Shown in pieces: positions 57,398 through 64,000 of a stretch of 64,000 bases of DNA. A model generated the notes under the pieces. The model worked only from the letters and a program-made list of their open reading frames with translations. It was not told the DNA's origin and searched no databases. Position numbers and translations under genes: made by a program. Positions within the stretch are counted from its first letter, which is position 1; the number at the start of each line of letters is the position of its first letter. This DNA is from Natribacillus halophilus (lineage in GTDB: Bacteria; Bacillota; Bacilli; Bacillales; Marinococcaceae), in NCBI RefSeq assembly GCF_900100185.1, contig NZ_FNEN01000003.1, positions 255,639 to 319,638 of the forward strand. Reading direction: 5' to 3'.

Positions 57398-58073
57398 GAA
57401 TGTCACCCCTTTGCAAAAGCTCTTCCACAAACTGGAGATGTTCTTTCATCGCTGCGCTCGCCCCGTCTACATGCTGGTTTTTGACCGTTTCATAAATGGC
57501 GCGATGTTGATTTTGAATGGCTACGGCAGCTTCCATATCCGCAGCGATCATGCGATGACAGTCCATGAGCGCATCCTTCATATTTTTTGAAACGCTTTCC
57601 ATTAATTGCACAAGTATGTCATTATCCGTCGCTCGCGCGAGTGCCATATGAAACTGGTAATCCGCTTCCCTGCCTTTTTCAAAAGCAAGCATTGCATCCT
57701 CCATCTCGGCCAGTTGTTCTTGTTCCCGTTTTAATGCTGCTTGTTCCGCGATGCCGATTTCCATCATTTTGCGGACCATATACAAGTCCTGAATCGATTT
57801 GGCATCAGTCAACGGAAAAGCGCCAAACGTCTCCCAGTGACGGGAATCACAAACATACGTCCCTTCTCCCTGCACGACTTTCACCATGCCTTTTCCCTTT
57901 AAAACTGCGATCGCATCACGCACCGCGGAACGACCGACCTCGAATTGCTCGGTAAGCTCCCGTACCGATTGCAGTTTTTCCCCCGCGGAAAGACGACCGT
58001 TCATAATCGATTGCTCCAGTTGTTCGGCGACCTGTTCCGAAATCTTGCGCGTGGGAATCTTTTGAATGTTCAT
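57375..58073 (-). CDS. GntR family (FadR/FCD subfamily) regulator
   Basis: 232 residues. The winged helix has LQSVRELTEQFEVGRSAVRD (about 38-57) and KGMVKVVQGEGTYV; the C-terminal FCD domain carries metal-binding His in YQFHMALARATDN (about 140) and NQHRAIYETVKN. It leads and overlaps glcE, so it probably controls glcEFD in response to glycolate or lactate (compare LutR/GlcC). TCAG-TTAT-CTGA at 58093-58104 just upstream may be its operator. Confidence 0.87.
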   Translation of the reverse strand: MNIQKIPTRKISEQVAEQLEQSIMNGRLSAGEKLQSVRELTEQFEVGRSAVRDAIAVLKGKGMVKVVQGEGTYVCDSRHWETFGAFPLTDAKSIQDLYMVRKMMEIGIAEQAALKREQEQLAEMEDAMLAFEKGREADYQFHMALARATDNDILVQLMESVSKNMKDALMDCHRMIAADMEAAVAIQNQHRAIYETVKNQHVDGASAAMKEHLQFVEELLQRGDIRAQSDTW

Positions 58074-58196
58074 CGCCTGCCCCTCTCACTTGTCAGTTAT
58101 CTGATATGTGATCTCCATTCTATTACAAATTATTCGAAAAATGAAGGGAAAAATGATAAAATAAAAAAATAATGACAAAAAGGCAGGGATTTGTAC

Positions 58197-58850
58197 ATGA
58201 GTGAAAGCTTATTCGAACGCTCCTATTTTTCCAGACTCAACGAGTTTTCCGACTTGGCTCCGGATATGTTCAGGGAGTTTATGACCTTTAACGAGGGTGT
58301 TATGAAACATGGCTCCCTTTCCCTTAAGGTTAAAGAGCTGGCAGCCGTGGCCGTTGCCCACGTTACCGGATGTCCCTATTGCATCGAACTGCACGTGACC
58401 AATTTGAAGGAGGCAGGCGGCAACAAGGAAGAAATGAGTGAGGCGATCCTGATTGGTACCGCTCTAAAAGCAGGTTCCGCCATAGCCCATGGCGTAAACG
58501 CCTTAAATGCTTATGATGGGGTTGAAGACGAGACGCTTTTCAAACGGCAATACTTTGACCGGCTCGGCGAATTCTCCAAACTGCAGCCGGAGATGTTCAG
58601 CTCCTTTGTTGACTTTGATGGACAAGCTCTACGCCCGTCAACGATGAGCAAAAAAGAAGGCGAGCTCATCGCGGTCGCTGTCGCTCACACGACCGGTTGC
58701 CCCTATTGCATTGAGCTCCACACAAAAGCGGCCAATAAAGAAGGCGCGAGTAAAGAAGAGTTGGCAGAAATCATTTTCGTAGCCACCGCTCTGAAAGCAG
58801 GCTCAGCTCTTGCACACGGAGTCAATGCACTGAATGCTTATGATCGCTAA
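58197..58850 (+). CDS. Carboxymuconolactone decarboxylase-like (AhpD fold) protein, internal duplication
   Basis: 217 residues from the ATG at 58197. Two copies of a ~109-residue CMD domain follow in order: CPYC at about 59-62 and about 168-171, each in TGCPYCIELH, and each domain ends AHGVNALNAYD. Single-domain relatives form trimers or hexamers and act as peroxidase or decarboxylase; CxxC suggests redox or peroxide chemistry. The function here is not known. Divergent from the gntR regulator. Confidence 0.87.
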   Translation: MSESLFERSYFSRLNEFSDLAPDMFREFMTFNEGVMKHGSLSLKVKELAAVAVAHVTGCPYCIELHVTNLKEAGGNKEEMSEAILIGTALKAGSAIAHGVNALNAYDGVEDETLFKRQYFDRLGEFSKLQPEMFSSFVDFDGQALRPSTMSKKEGELIAVAVAHTTGCPYCIELHTKAANKEGASKEELAEIIFVATALKAGSALAHGVNALNAYDR

Positions 58851-58866
58851 TTGATAAGTCCTCACA

Positions 58867-58897
58867 TCCCCACCGCCTCTAGCGGTGGGTTTTTTAG
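58867..58897 (+). terminator. Terminator of the CMD-domain gene
   Basis: CCCACCGC and GCGGTGGG pair around five bases, followed by six T. Confidence 0.9.
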
Positions 58898-58924
58898 TGG
58901 GCATAAAAATTTTTCTTGAATTTT

Positions 58925-58965
58925 ATACAACAGATATTGATTTTATATATCTGTTGTATTACAAT
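58925..58965 (+). promoter_or_regulatory. Promoter with 35-bp palindromic operator
   Basis: ATACAACAGATAT and ATATCTGTTGTAT are perfect 13-base arms around nine bases (58925-58959). They cover the -35 TTGATT (58937-58942) and the entire 17-bp spacer; the -10 TACAAT follows at 58960-58965. A repressor bound here would block the promoter of the small gene at 58999. Confidence 0.7.
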
Positions 58966-58998
58966 AATGCCAATACACAATAAGTGGAGGGTTTCCAT

Positions 58999-59157
58999 AT
59001 GAAGTACACGAACATCATCGAGGACACGACGAACGCTGTTTATCCCCCGACGTCAACAGAACCACGGACTTGCCATGATTGCGGAGAAGTGCTAAGCGAG
59101 GTGCCATACGCGTATTTTACACAGTGTCAAAAATGCATGCGTGACAATCACGAATAA
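58999..59157 (+). CDS. Small zinc ribbon protein (YhfH-like)
   Basis: 52 residues, MKYTNIIEDTTNAVYPP and then a two-CxxC module: TCHDCGEVLSEV and TQCQKCMRDN. TGGAGG lies eight bases before the ATG and a terminator follows, so it is a complete gene despite its size. It resembles short YhfH-type zinc ribbon proteins of Bacillus, of unknown function. It has a palindrome-covered promoter and lies next to aceA. Confidence 0.75.
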   Translation: MKYTNIIEDTTNAVYPPTSTEPRTCHDCGEVLSEVPYAYFTQCQKCMRDNHE

Positions 59158-59160
59158 TTT

Positions 59161-59192
59161 AAAGTGACTCCACACATGGAGTCACTTTTTTC
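59161..59192 (+). terminator. Terminator of the small zinc ribbon gene
   Basis: AAAGTGACTCCA and TGGAGTCACTTT form a perfect 12-bp stem followed by more T. Confidence 0.9.
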
Positions 59193-59205
59193 TGTTATAT
59201 TACAC

Positions 59206-59243
59206 AAAGAGGAGCCAGTGCTTTGTGCACCGACTCCTCTTTT
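59206..59243 (-). terminator. aceA terminator
   Basis: AAAAGAGGAGTCGG and CTGGCTCCTCTTT pair with one mismatch on the minus strand after the aceA stop. Confidence 0.75.
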
Positions 59244-59250
59244 CTTTATT

Positions 59251-60540
59251 TCAGCTTTGAAATTGAGCTGATTCCGTTGAGCCAGAAAGCGCGGTCGTCG
59301 AGGATGTTCCACTCGTAATCGTTTGTGCGACCTGGTCAAAGTAACCGGTTCCCACTTCTCTTTGATGACGCGTAGCGGTATAGCCGTCTTTTTCCGCGGC
59401 AAACTCTGCTTGTTGCAATTCAGAATATGCGCCCATGCCTCTTTCCTTGTACCCGCGGGCAAGTTGGAACATGCTGTGGTTAAGGGCATGGAAACCGGCA
59501 AGGGTGACGAATTGAAATTTGTAACCCATTTTGGCGATCTCTTGCTGGAACGTTTCGATCGTGTCTTTATCCAGATTGCCTTCCCAGTTAAAAGATGGTG
59601 AACAGTTGTAGGCAAGCATTTGCTCCGGATATTTTTCGTGAATGGCATCGGCAAACTTTTGCGCTTCTTCCAAATTCGGCGTGGACGTTTCGCACCAGAT
59701 TAAATCGGCATAAGGCGCATACGCCAATCCGCGTGCAATCGCCTGGTCGATGCCGGCGTTCGTGCGGTAAAAGCCTTCATCCGTGCGTTCACCGGTAATA
59801 AACTCGGCATCGGCCGGGTCTACGTCATTCGTGATCAAATCGGCGGCATCCGCGTCTGTACGGGCGAGCAACAGCGTTGGCACGCCCGATACATCAGCGG
59901 CTAGCCGGGCAGAGACGAGGTTTCTTACTGCATTTTGAGTTGGAATCAGCACTTTACCGCCAAGATGGCCGCATTTCTTTTCCGATGCCAGTTGATCCTC
60001 GAGATGGACCCCGGCAGCACCGGCCTCGATCATCGCTTTCATAAGTTCAAAAACATTGAGCTGACCGCCGAACCCTGCTTCCGCATCGGCAACGATGGGG
60101 GCAAAATAATCGATATCGCCTTCGTCTTCCATATGCTGAATTTGATCGGCGCGCATGAGGGCATTATTGATCCGTTTCACGACGTTCGGGACGGAATTCG
60201 CCGGATAAAGGCTTTGATCCGGATACATTTCACCGGCGAGATTGGCATCGGCCGCCACTTGCCAGCCGCTCAAGTAAATGGCATTCAATCCGGCTTTCAC
60301 TTGTTGCACTGCCTGGTTTCCGGTAAGGGCACCTAATGAATTGACGTAAGGTTCATTTTTCAAACTGTCCCAAAGTTTCTCCGCGCCTTTTCGTGCCAAC
60401 GTGTGTTCAATCTGAAGGGAACCGCGTAAGCGAACCACATCTTCGGCTGAATACGGACGCTCCACTCCCTGCCAACGTTCCTCCGTTTCCCATTGTCTGT
60501 TTAATTCATCCACCTGCTGTTGGAATGATGGTTGTGCCAT
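59251..60540 (-). CDS. aceA: Isocitrate lyase
   Basis: 429 residues. The catalytic motif [16 protein letters not shown] (about 187) holds the active Cys; [20 protein letters not shown] (about 147) and [14 protein letters not shown] (about 315) are also conserved. It splits isocitrate into succinate and glyoxylate, supplying malate synthase G encoded 11 kb away. The promoter has a motif shared with glcB. Confidence 0.97.
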   Translation of the reverse strand: MAQPSFQQQVDELNRQWETEERWQGVERPYSAEDVVRLRGSLQIEHTLARKGAEKLWDSLKNEPYVNSLGALTGNQAVQQVKAGLNAIYLSGWQVAADANLAGEMYPDQSLYPANSVPNVVKRINNALMRADQIQHMEDEGDIDYFAPIVADAEAGFGGQLNVFELMKAMIEAGAAGVHLEDQLASEKKCGHLGGKVLIPTQNAVRNLVSARLAADVSGVPTLLLARTDADAADLITNDVDPADAEFITGERTDEGFYRTNAGIDQAIARGLAYAPYADLIWCETSTPNLEEAQKFADAIHEKYPEQMLAYNCSPSFNWEGNLDKDTIETFQQEIAKMGYKFQFVTLAGFHALNHSMFQLARGYKERGMGAYSELQQAEFAAEKDGYTATRHQREVGTGYFDQVAQTITSGTSSTTALSGSTESAQFQS

Positions 60541-60596
60541 GCCTTCATTCTCCTCTCCTCAATTCTGTATTATCACAGTAAATAACTTATGTATTT

Positions 60597-60625
60597 AATA
60601 TATAACAGTATTGGATTTTATGCAA
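60597..60625 (-). promoter_or_regulatory. aceA promoter
   Basis: TTGCAT (60620-60625), 17 bp, TATATT (60597-60602) on the minus strand. CTGTTA directly before the -10 and the following bases match the glcB promoter at 17 of 19 positions. ATATAAC and GTTATAT flank the element as inverted arms (about 60599-60635). Confidence 0.7.
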
Positions 60626-60675
60626 CCCGTTATATAAAAATTTTTTGTTCTTGACAGTCCTCATGTATGGAGCTT

Positions 60676-60870
60676 TTTTCGGACAATTTTTACCGCTCGC
60701 ACAGTCGATTTGTCTAAATAAACCCCTATTTCGGACATTTTCTTGCCGATCGAACCCGGTTGTGTCCGTATGGATCTCTCATTCGGACACTTTTTGCTAC
60801 TCAGCCCTTTCATTTGGCCGAATGAACGCCCGATCATATTGTTGATTTGTCCGTATCGATCGTTCGGCTA
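60676..60870. repeat. 52-bp tandem repeat array 5 (GGACA/TGTCC type)
   Basis: TTCGGACA starts at 60678, 60730 and 60782, exactly 52 bp apart. TGTC(C/T)-type half-sites centre at 60713.5, 60765.5 and 60817.5, again giving 31- and 21-bp steps. The last unit near 60848 is irregular. The consensus is like array 4, so both belong to one family. It lies between the aceA promoter and the rplT end. 60871-61020 shows nothing I recognise. Confidence 0.9.
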
Positions 60871-61021
60871 TTTTGCCCCTACGATAGACTGGGACAGGTA
60901 GGAATCCCTAGTGAGCCGCCCTCATTTAACGAAGGCCAGGGGGTGAAAAGATCGCCATTACATGTATCCAGAATATGTATCAAAAGTTACAGCTTTGCCA
61001 TCGAATGCCATGCAAGACCTA

Positions 61022-61109
61022 TAAAGAAAACTTGGCTTATCGCCAAGCATGGCGAAAGCCTTAGTTGCACTTATGCATGATAAGAAAGTTTTATATTTTC
61101 TTATCTGCC
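61022..61109 (+). repeat. Two-hairpin interspersed repeat, copy F
   Basis: A complete 88-bp copy: TAAAGAAAACTTGGCTTATC, GGCGAAAGCC, GTTGCACTTATGCATGATAA, and a slightly imperfect hairpin II. It directly abuts the rplT terminator. Confidence 0.85.
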
Positions 61110-61142
61110 AAAAAACGCGAACCCCGATTCAGGGTCCGCGCT
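61110..61142 (-). terminator. infC-rpmI-rplT operon terminator
   Basis: On the minus strand CGCGGACCC and GGGTTCGCG pair (one mismatch) and are followed by six T. Confidence 0.8.
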
Positions 61143-61147
61143 TCTTT

Positions 61148-61504
61148 TTAGTTCAGTTCCGCTTTAGCTTTTTCCGCGAGGTCTGCAAAAGCATCTTTAT
61201 CATTTACAGCCAGGTCGGCGAGCATTTTACGGTTGATGTTAATGTCCGCTTGTTTCAATCCGTGCATGAGGCGGCTGTAGGAAAGGCCGTTCAAGCGTGC
61301 CGCTGCATTAATTCGTGTAATCCATAATTTACGGAAATCACGCTTGCGCTGACGGCGGTCACGGTAGGCATACTGAAGTGATTTTCTCACTTGTTGCTGA
61401 GCTGTACGAAACAGGCGATGTTTCGAACCATAATATCCTTTGGCCAGTTTTAAAACCTTTTTGCGACGATTGCGGGCGACTGTACCACCTTTAACTCTAG
61501 GCAT
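61148..61504 (-). CDS. rplT: Ribosomal protein L20
   Basis: 118 residues beginning [20 protein letters not shown], with the conserved [20 protein letters not shown] (about 64). It binds 23S rRNA early in 50S assembly and, in Bacillus, represses its own operon by binding the leader upstream of infC. Third gene of the operon. Confidence 0.98.
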   Translation of the reverse strand: MPRVKGGTVARNRRKKVLKLAKGYYGSKHRLFRTAQQQVRKSLQYAYRDRRQRKRDFRKLWITRINAAARLNGLSYSRLMHGLKQADININRKMLADLAVNDKDAFADLAEKAKAELN

Positions 61505-61535
61505 CGTCGATCCCTCCTATTCATTTACGTTTGTT

Positions 61536-61739
61536 TCACTTTTTCTTATATGGGAGCATGGGTTCTACACGCTTTTGGTCGCTTTTGTCCATAACTGAGT
61601 CTTTTCGCAACTGACGCTTTTGTTTTTGCGTTTGATTACGTGCCAAGTGACTGGTAAATGCATGATCACGCTTCAACTTGCCACTGCCTGTACGCTTAAA
61701 ACGCTTGGCTGCTCCACGATGTGTTTTCATTTTCGGCAT
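61536..61739 (-). CDS. rpmI: Ribosomal protein L35
   Basis: 67 residues from the ATG at 61739 ([20 protein letters not shown]). A longer frame to 61793 has no support and would overlap infC. AGGAGG lies just upstream. Confidence 0.97.
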   Translation of the reverse strand: MPKMKTHRGAAKRFKRTGSGKLKRDHAFTSHLARNQTQKQKRQLRKDSVMDKSDQKRVEPMLPYKKK

Positions 61740-61755
61740 GATGAACTCCTCCTTA

Positions 61756-62286
61756 CTACGATTTCTTCTTATCCTTATCTGGTTTGGGAGCAAGCATCAC
61801 AAACATGCTGCGCCCTTCCATTTTCGGTTTTGTTTCGACCGCTCCGACATCCTCACATTCTTCTGCCAGACGCTCCAATAACTCGCGGCCGATGGATGAA
61901 TGCGTAATGGCGCGACCGCGGAAACGAATCGCTGCTTTTACCTTGTCACCTTTTGACAAAAACTTGCGTGCATTACGAAGCTTCGTATTGAAATCATGTT
62001 CTTCAATATTCGGGCTCAAACGCACTTCCTTAACATTGATGACTTTTTGTTTCTTACGCGCTTCCCGCTCTTTCTTTTGCTGCTCATATCGATATTTCCC
62101 ATAATCCATGATACGGCAGACCGGCGGGTTGGCATTTGGCGCGACGAGAACGAGATCCAGTTCAGCTTGTTCCGCACGTTCCAGCGCTTCCCGTTTCGAT
62201 TTAATCCCCACTTGTTCCCCATTCGCGTCAATGAGTCGAACCTCGCGGGCGCGAATCCCGTCATTAAGCTTCATATCCTTACGAAT
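61756..62286 (-). CDS. infC: Translation initiation factor IF-3 (ATT start)
   Basis: 176 residues. The best start is the ATT at 62286: GGAGGTGG lies at a good distance, and the first residues (M)[18 protein letters not shown] align with Bacillus IF-3, which also starts at a rare ATT. The ATG at 62274 has only a poorly spaced AAGGAT. The N-domain has [20 protein letters not shown], the C-domain follows [19 protein letters not shown]-3 rejects such starts, so this gives autoregulation. Confidence 0.95.
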   Translation of the reverse strand: MRKDMKLNDGIRAREVRLIDANGEQVGIKSKREALERAEQAELDLVLVAPNANPPVCRIMDYGKYRYEQQKKEREARKKQKVINVKEVRLSPNIEEHDFNTKLRNARKFLSKGDKVKAAIRFRGRAITHSSIGRELLERLAEECEDVGAVETKPKMEGRSMFVMLAPKPDKDKKKS

Positions 62287-62313
62287 AAAGAGCCACCTCC
62301 ATTAGATTTGTGG

Positions 62314-62398
62314 TAAAGAAAACTTGGCTTATCGCCAAGCCTGGCGAAAGCCTTAGTTGCACTTATGCATGATAAGAAAGTTATACTTTCTTATCTGC
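62314..62398 (+). repeat. Two-hairpin interspersed repeat, copy G
   Basis: A complete 85-bp copy, almost identical to copies C and F. It is antisense in the infC leader, between the leader terminator and the ribosome binding site, 14 bp from the GGAGG region. Confidence 0.85.
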
Positions 62399-62476
62399 TA
62401 AAGAAAGCAAAAATAAACCCATAGTGACGTGTCGACTTTTTATTGCAACATGCGCACAACAAAGCTCTGCACACAT

Positions 62477-62612
62477 AAAAAGTGAGCGTCGCTTAAGCAC
62501 ACGACACCCACTTATCCCATACGATCCGTTCGATTGCGTACCAGTTAACAACCCGAAGGCGTCAATCAGGTGAGAAGCGGGCGCTTCTGCTTGAGTGCAA
62601 CATGTTCAATTA
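62477..62612 (-). ncRNA. L20-type autoregulatory leader of the infC operon
   Basis: The transcript from about 62612 holds GCAGAAGCGCCCGCTTCTCA and TTGACGCCTTCGGGTTGTTA, as in the Bacillus infC leader where L20 binds. It ends in a terminator: AGTGGGTGTCG pairs with CGACGCTCACT (G-U pairs allowed), followed by TTTT at about 62477-62512. L20 in excess would favour this terminator. Confidence 0.8.
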
Positions 62613-62618
62613 CTTATG

Positions 62619-62647
62619 ATTATACTTGGTACAAAGGGTCATGTCAA
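62619..62647 (-). promoter_or_regulatory. Consensus promoter of infC-rpmI-rplT
   Basis: TTGACA (62642-62647), a 17-bp spacer and TATAAT (62619-62624) on the minus strand: a perfect sigma-A match. The -35 overlaps the stop of the small gene upstream. Confidence 0.9.
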
Positions 62648-62859
62648 CTTTTGCGAAAGACCGAGTCGTCAGATCCCGCTTGTTGCTCATCGGCATTCTG
62701 AAAGCGCTGGAGACGTCCCCTTTCTTCTTCCAAAGTGGCTTGAATAAACCGGGTCAATCCTGGCGTATCTTGCTCTGCCAGAAAGGAAATGTAACGGGCA
62801 CGTTCGTTACTATTAATCACGAGGGGAACTAAATCATGCTGAATGAGCAAATTGCGCAT
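62644..62859 (-). CDS. Small protein resembling the C-terminus of Fic proteins
   Basis: 71 residues from the ATG at 62859 (MRNLLIQHDLVPLVINSNER) with GGGAGAG upstream. The pattern of a short helix, a PLVI strand, ERARYISFL and then GLTRFIQATL resembles the segment after the Fic core in Fic/DOC proteins (xxPPxxI..DRxxYxxxL..A...PLIEFL). The catalytic HPFxxGN part is absent. It may be a remnant or an independent small protein. Uncertain. Confidence 0.5.
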   Translation of the reverse strand: MRNLLIQHDLVPLVINSNERARYISFLAEQDTPGLTRFIQATLEEERGRLQRFQNADEQQAGSDDSVFRKS

Positions 62860-62997
62860 ATTCAACTCTCCCAAGCTTTAGTGAAGTATACGATATCAAA
62901 CGTCAAGACCAATGTAAATACGATCATCGATTGACAGATTGAGATCCTGCTATGAAAATAGCAGAAAAGGTCCCATGCCAATGACGGGGTGAACACT

Positions 62998-63831
62998 GTG
63001 AACTGGAAAATATGGTTTCGGAGGTTAGGCATCGTGGTACTCGTCGCTGCTTTATTTATCGGTCTGTTGTATGCTTTACAGGAACGATTAATCTTCCATC
63101 AGCCATCGCTCAGTCCGTCGGACGCTCAACAAGTGATCGATCAAAACGACCATGTGGAAGAAGTATCTTTTCAAAGTAAAGATGATGAACGATTACATGG
63201 TTGGCTTTTACATCCGCAGCAAAGGGAAAGCGAAGACACACAGTTGCTCATTTATTATGGCGGCAACGCCGAAGAACTTTCCATGCAGATCCCGGAAATG
63301 TCTGCGCATTTGGAAGACTGGTCGGTGCTGCTCGTTAATTATCGGGGATACGGCATGAGTGAAGGCAGCCCCGGAGAAGAGGTATTGTATGCCGACGCGC
63401 TCACCATCTATGATGAAATTCGGGATCAATTAGAAGGTGAGATTACTTCCACCGTGCTGATGGGCAGGAGCCTGGGCACAGGCGTAGCCACAAAAGTGGC
63501 AAGCGAACGCGAGGTGGACGGTTTAGTCTTCGTCTCTGCGTTTGATACATTTACGGAAGTGGCGCGCCTGCAGTTCCCGTTTCTGCCGGTTTCATGGTTG
63601 TTACAGCATGAATTTGACTCTTTATCCCGAATCAATGATACCTCTGCCCCCCTTCTCGCCATCGCGGGAGACAACGACGAGATCGTTCCTAAGGAACGAT
63701 CCCGGGCATTGCTTGCAAACTATGAAGGAACTGTGCAATTCGAAACACTCGCTGAGCGAGGCCACAACGACCTGCATCTGGATGAGAGCTTCTGGCCGTT
63801 GATCCGGGAATTTTTAGATGGAGAACTTTAG
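62998..63831 (+). CDS. Membrane-anchored alpha/beta hydrolase
   Basis: 277 residues from the GTG at 62998, with GGGGTGA five bases upstream (an in-frame GTG at 62989 is less likely). One N-terminal membrane helix (LGIVVLVAALFIGLLYAL) is followed by an alpha/beta hydrolase fold like BEM46/YqkD-type proteins: NYRGYGMSEGSPGE (about 116), the nucleophile Ser in MGRSLGTGVA (about 154), Asp in AGDNDEIVP (about 226), and His in RGHNDLHL (about 257). The substrate is unknown; the hydrolase domain would be outside if the helix is a signal anchor. Confidence 0.85.
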   Translation: MNWKIWFRRLGIVVLVAALFIGLLYALQERLIFHQPSLSPSDAQQVIDQNDHVEEVSFQSKDDERLHGWLLHPQQRESEDTQLLIYYGGNAEELSMQIPEMSAHLEDWSVLLVNYRGYGMSEGSPGEEVLYADALTIYDEIRDQLEGEITSTVLMGRSLGTGVATKVASEREVDGLVFVSAFDTFTEVARLQFPFLPVSWLLQHEFDSLSRINDTSAPLLAIAGDNDEIVPKERSRALLANYEGTVQFETLAERGHNDLHLDESFWPLIREFLDGEL

Positions 63832-63908
63832 GGCCTCCAGGCAAATCACCCGCACCTCGCGGATCGTCCATGACCCGGTTTGAGGGGTTAACTTGGAAAT
63901 CATGGAAA

Positions 63909-64000
63909 TCGTCCCTCTCGAGGGGACAGCTTTCTTGAGTGGTTTCACTCCACCCTTTTGATACCTCTCGGAGCAACGATTCTTACCTGAGTGGTTTCAC
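63909..64000. repeat. 52-bp tandem repeat array 6 (continues past window)
   Basis: TGAGTGGTTTCAC occurs at 63936 and 63988, 52 bp apart, and CCTCTCG at 63914 and 63964 (50 bp). GAGTG and CACTC pair within the unit. It shares the core CCGAGAGG with arrays 2 and 3 on the minus strand. It begins after the hydrolase gene; 63832-63908 has no clear feature. Confidence 0.75.

Overview
The window looks like a chromosomal segment of a spore-forming, low-to-mid GC Bacillaceae. Evidence is sspI, gerE, gerM, ysdB and zapA, strong AGGAGG-type ribosome binding sites, T-box leaders, and acidic protein stretches such as those in EtfB that suggest a halophilic or alkaliphilic lineage (a Salicibibacter- or Geomicrobium-like organism is a guess, not shown). 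Gene order broadly follows the Bacillus subtilis ilv-leu / gerM-rph / sdh / uvrC / etf / mutSB / pheST / sspI / ysdC / infC region. Differences are that racE, fadB, rnhC and ysdA are not where B. subtilis has them, and ptsHI sits between gerE and the marR gene.

Layout: 1-553 is the start of a gltS glutamate symporter. 657-9010 is a leucine T-box-controlled ilvB-ilvN-ilvC-leuA-leuB-leuC-leuD operon, followed by ilvE and gdhA (9024-11703). 11777-12190 holds a DJ-1/PfpI gene remnant and tRNA-Arg(UCU). 12214-15782 has ysnB, rdgB, rph, gerM and marR. 16093-18068 is ptsH-ptsI. 18330-21863 has gerE and sdhC-sdhA-sdhB. 22301-25401 has yslB, uvrC and trxA. 25523-29730 is the fatty acid module lcfA, fadR, etfB, etfA, with a FadR operator and a CcpA cre site. 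29993-34906 is zapA-cvpA-polX-mutSB. 35145-39350 has a small membrane protein and a Phe T-box-controlled pheS-pheT. 39422-40184 is a HEPN-MNT toxin-antitoxin pair. 40420-44350 has a FAD/Rieske oxidoreductase, a thiamine-binding family protein, an SDR, an rRNA methyltransferase and sspI. 44757-47450 has a VOC protein, a YjbR-like protein, an M42 peptidase and ysdB. 47484-60540 is a two-carbon/lactate metabolism block: malate synthase G, a LysR regulator, a truncated lactate permease, DUF418, glcE-glcF-glcD with a GntR regulator, a duplicated carboxymuconolactone-decarboxylase-like protein, a small zinc ribbon protein and isocitrate lyase. 61148-62640 is the infC-rpmI-rplT operon with an L20-type leader. 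The end holds a small Fic-like C-terminal fragment and a membrane-anchored alpha/beta hydrolase.

The most unusual content is intergenic. Six tandem arrays (15.9, 24.7, 44.5, 50.8, 60.7 and 63.9 kb) have little or only partial sequence similarity to one another, yet they share a unit of 52 bp, close to five helical turns. In two of them, inverted GGACA/TGTCC half-sites alternate at 31 and 21 bp. A second family is an ~85-bp interspersed element with two hairpins, present seven times (four or five full copies). It sits in 5' leaders or gene ends, including those of infC, sdhC and ilvE. The two glyoxylate-shunt genes aceA and malate synthase G share a near-identical motif over their -10 region, and a related motif with a 35-bp palindrome covers the promoter of the small zinc ribbon gene. 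The rest is mainly conserved housekeeping sequence.
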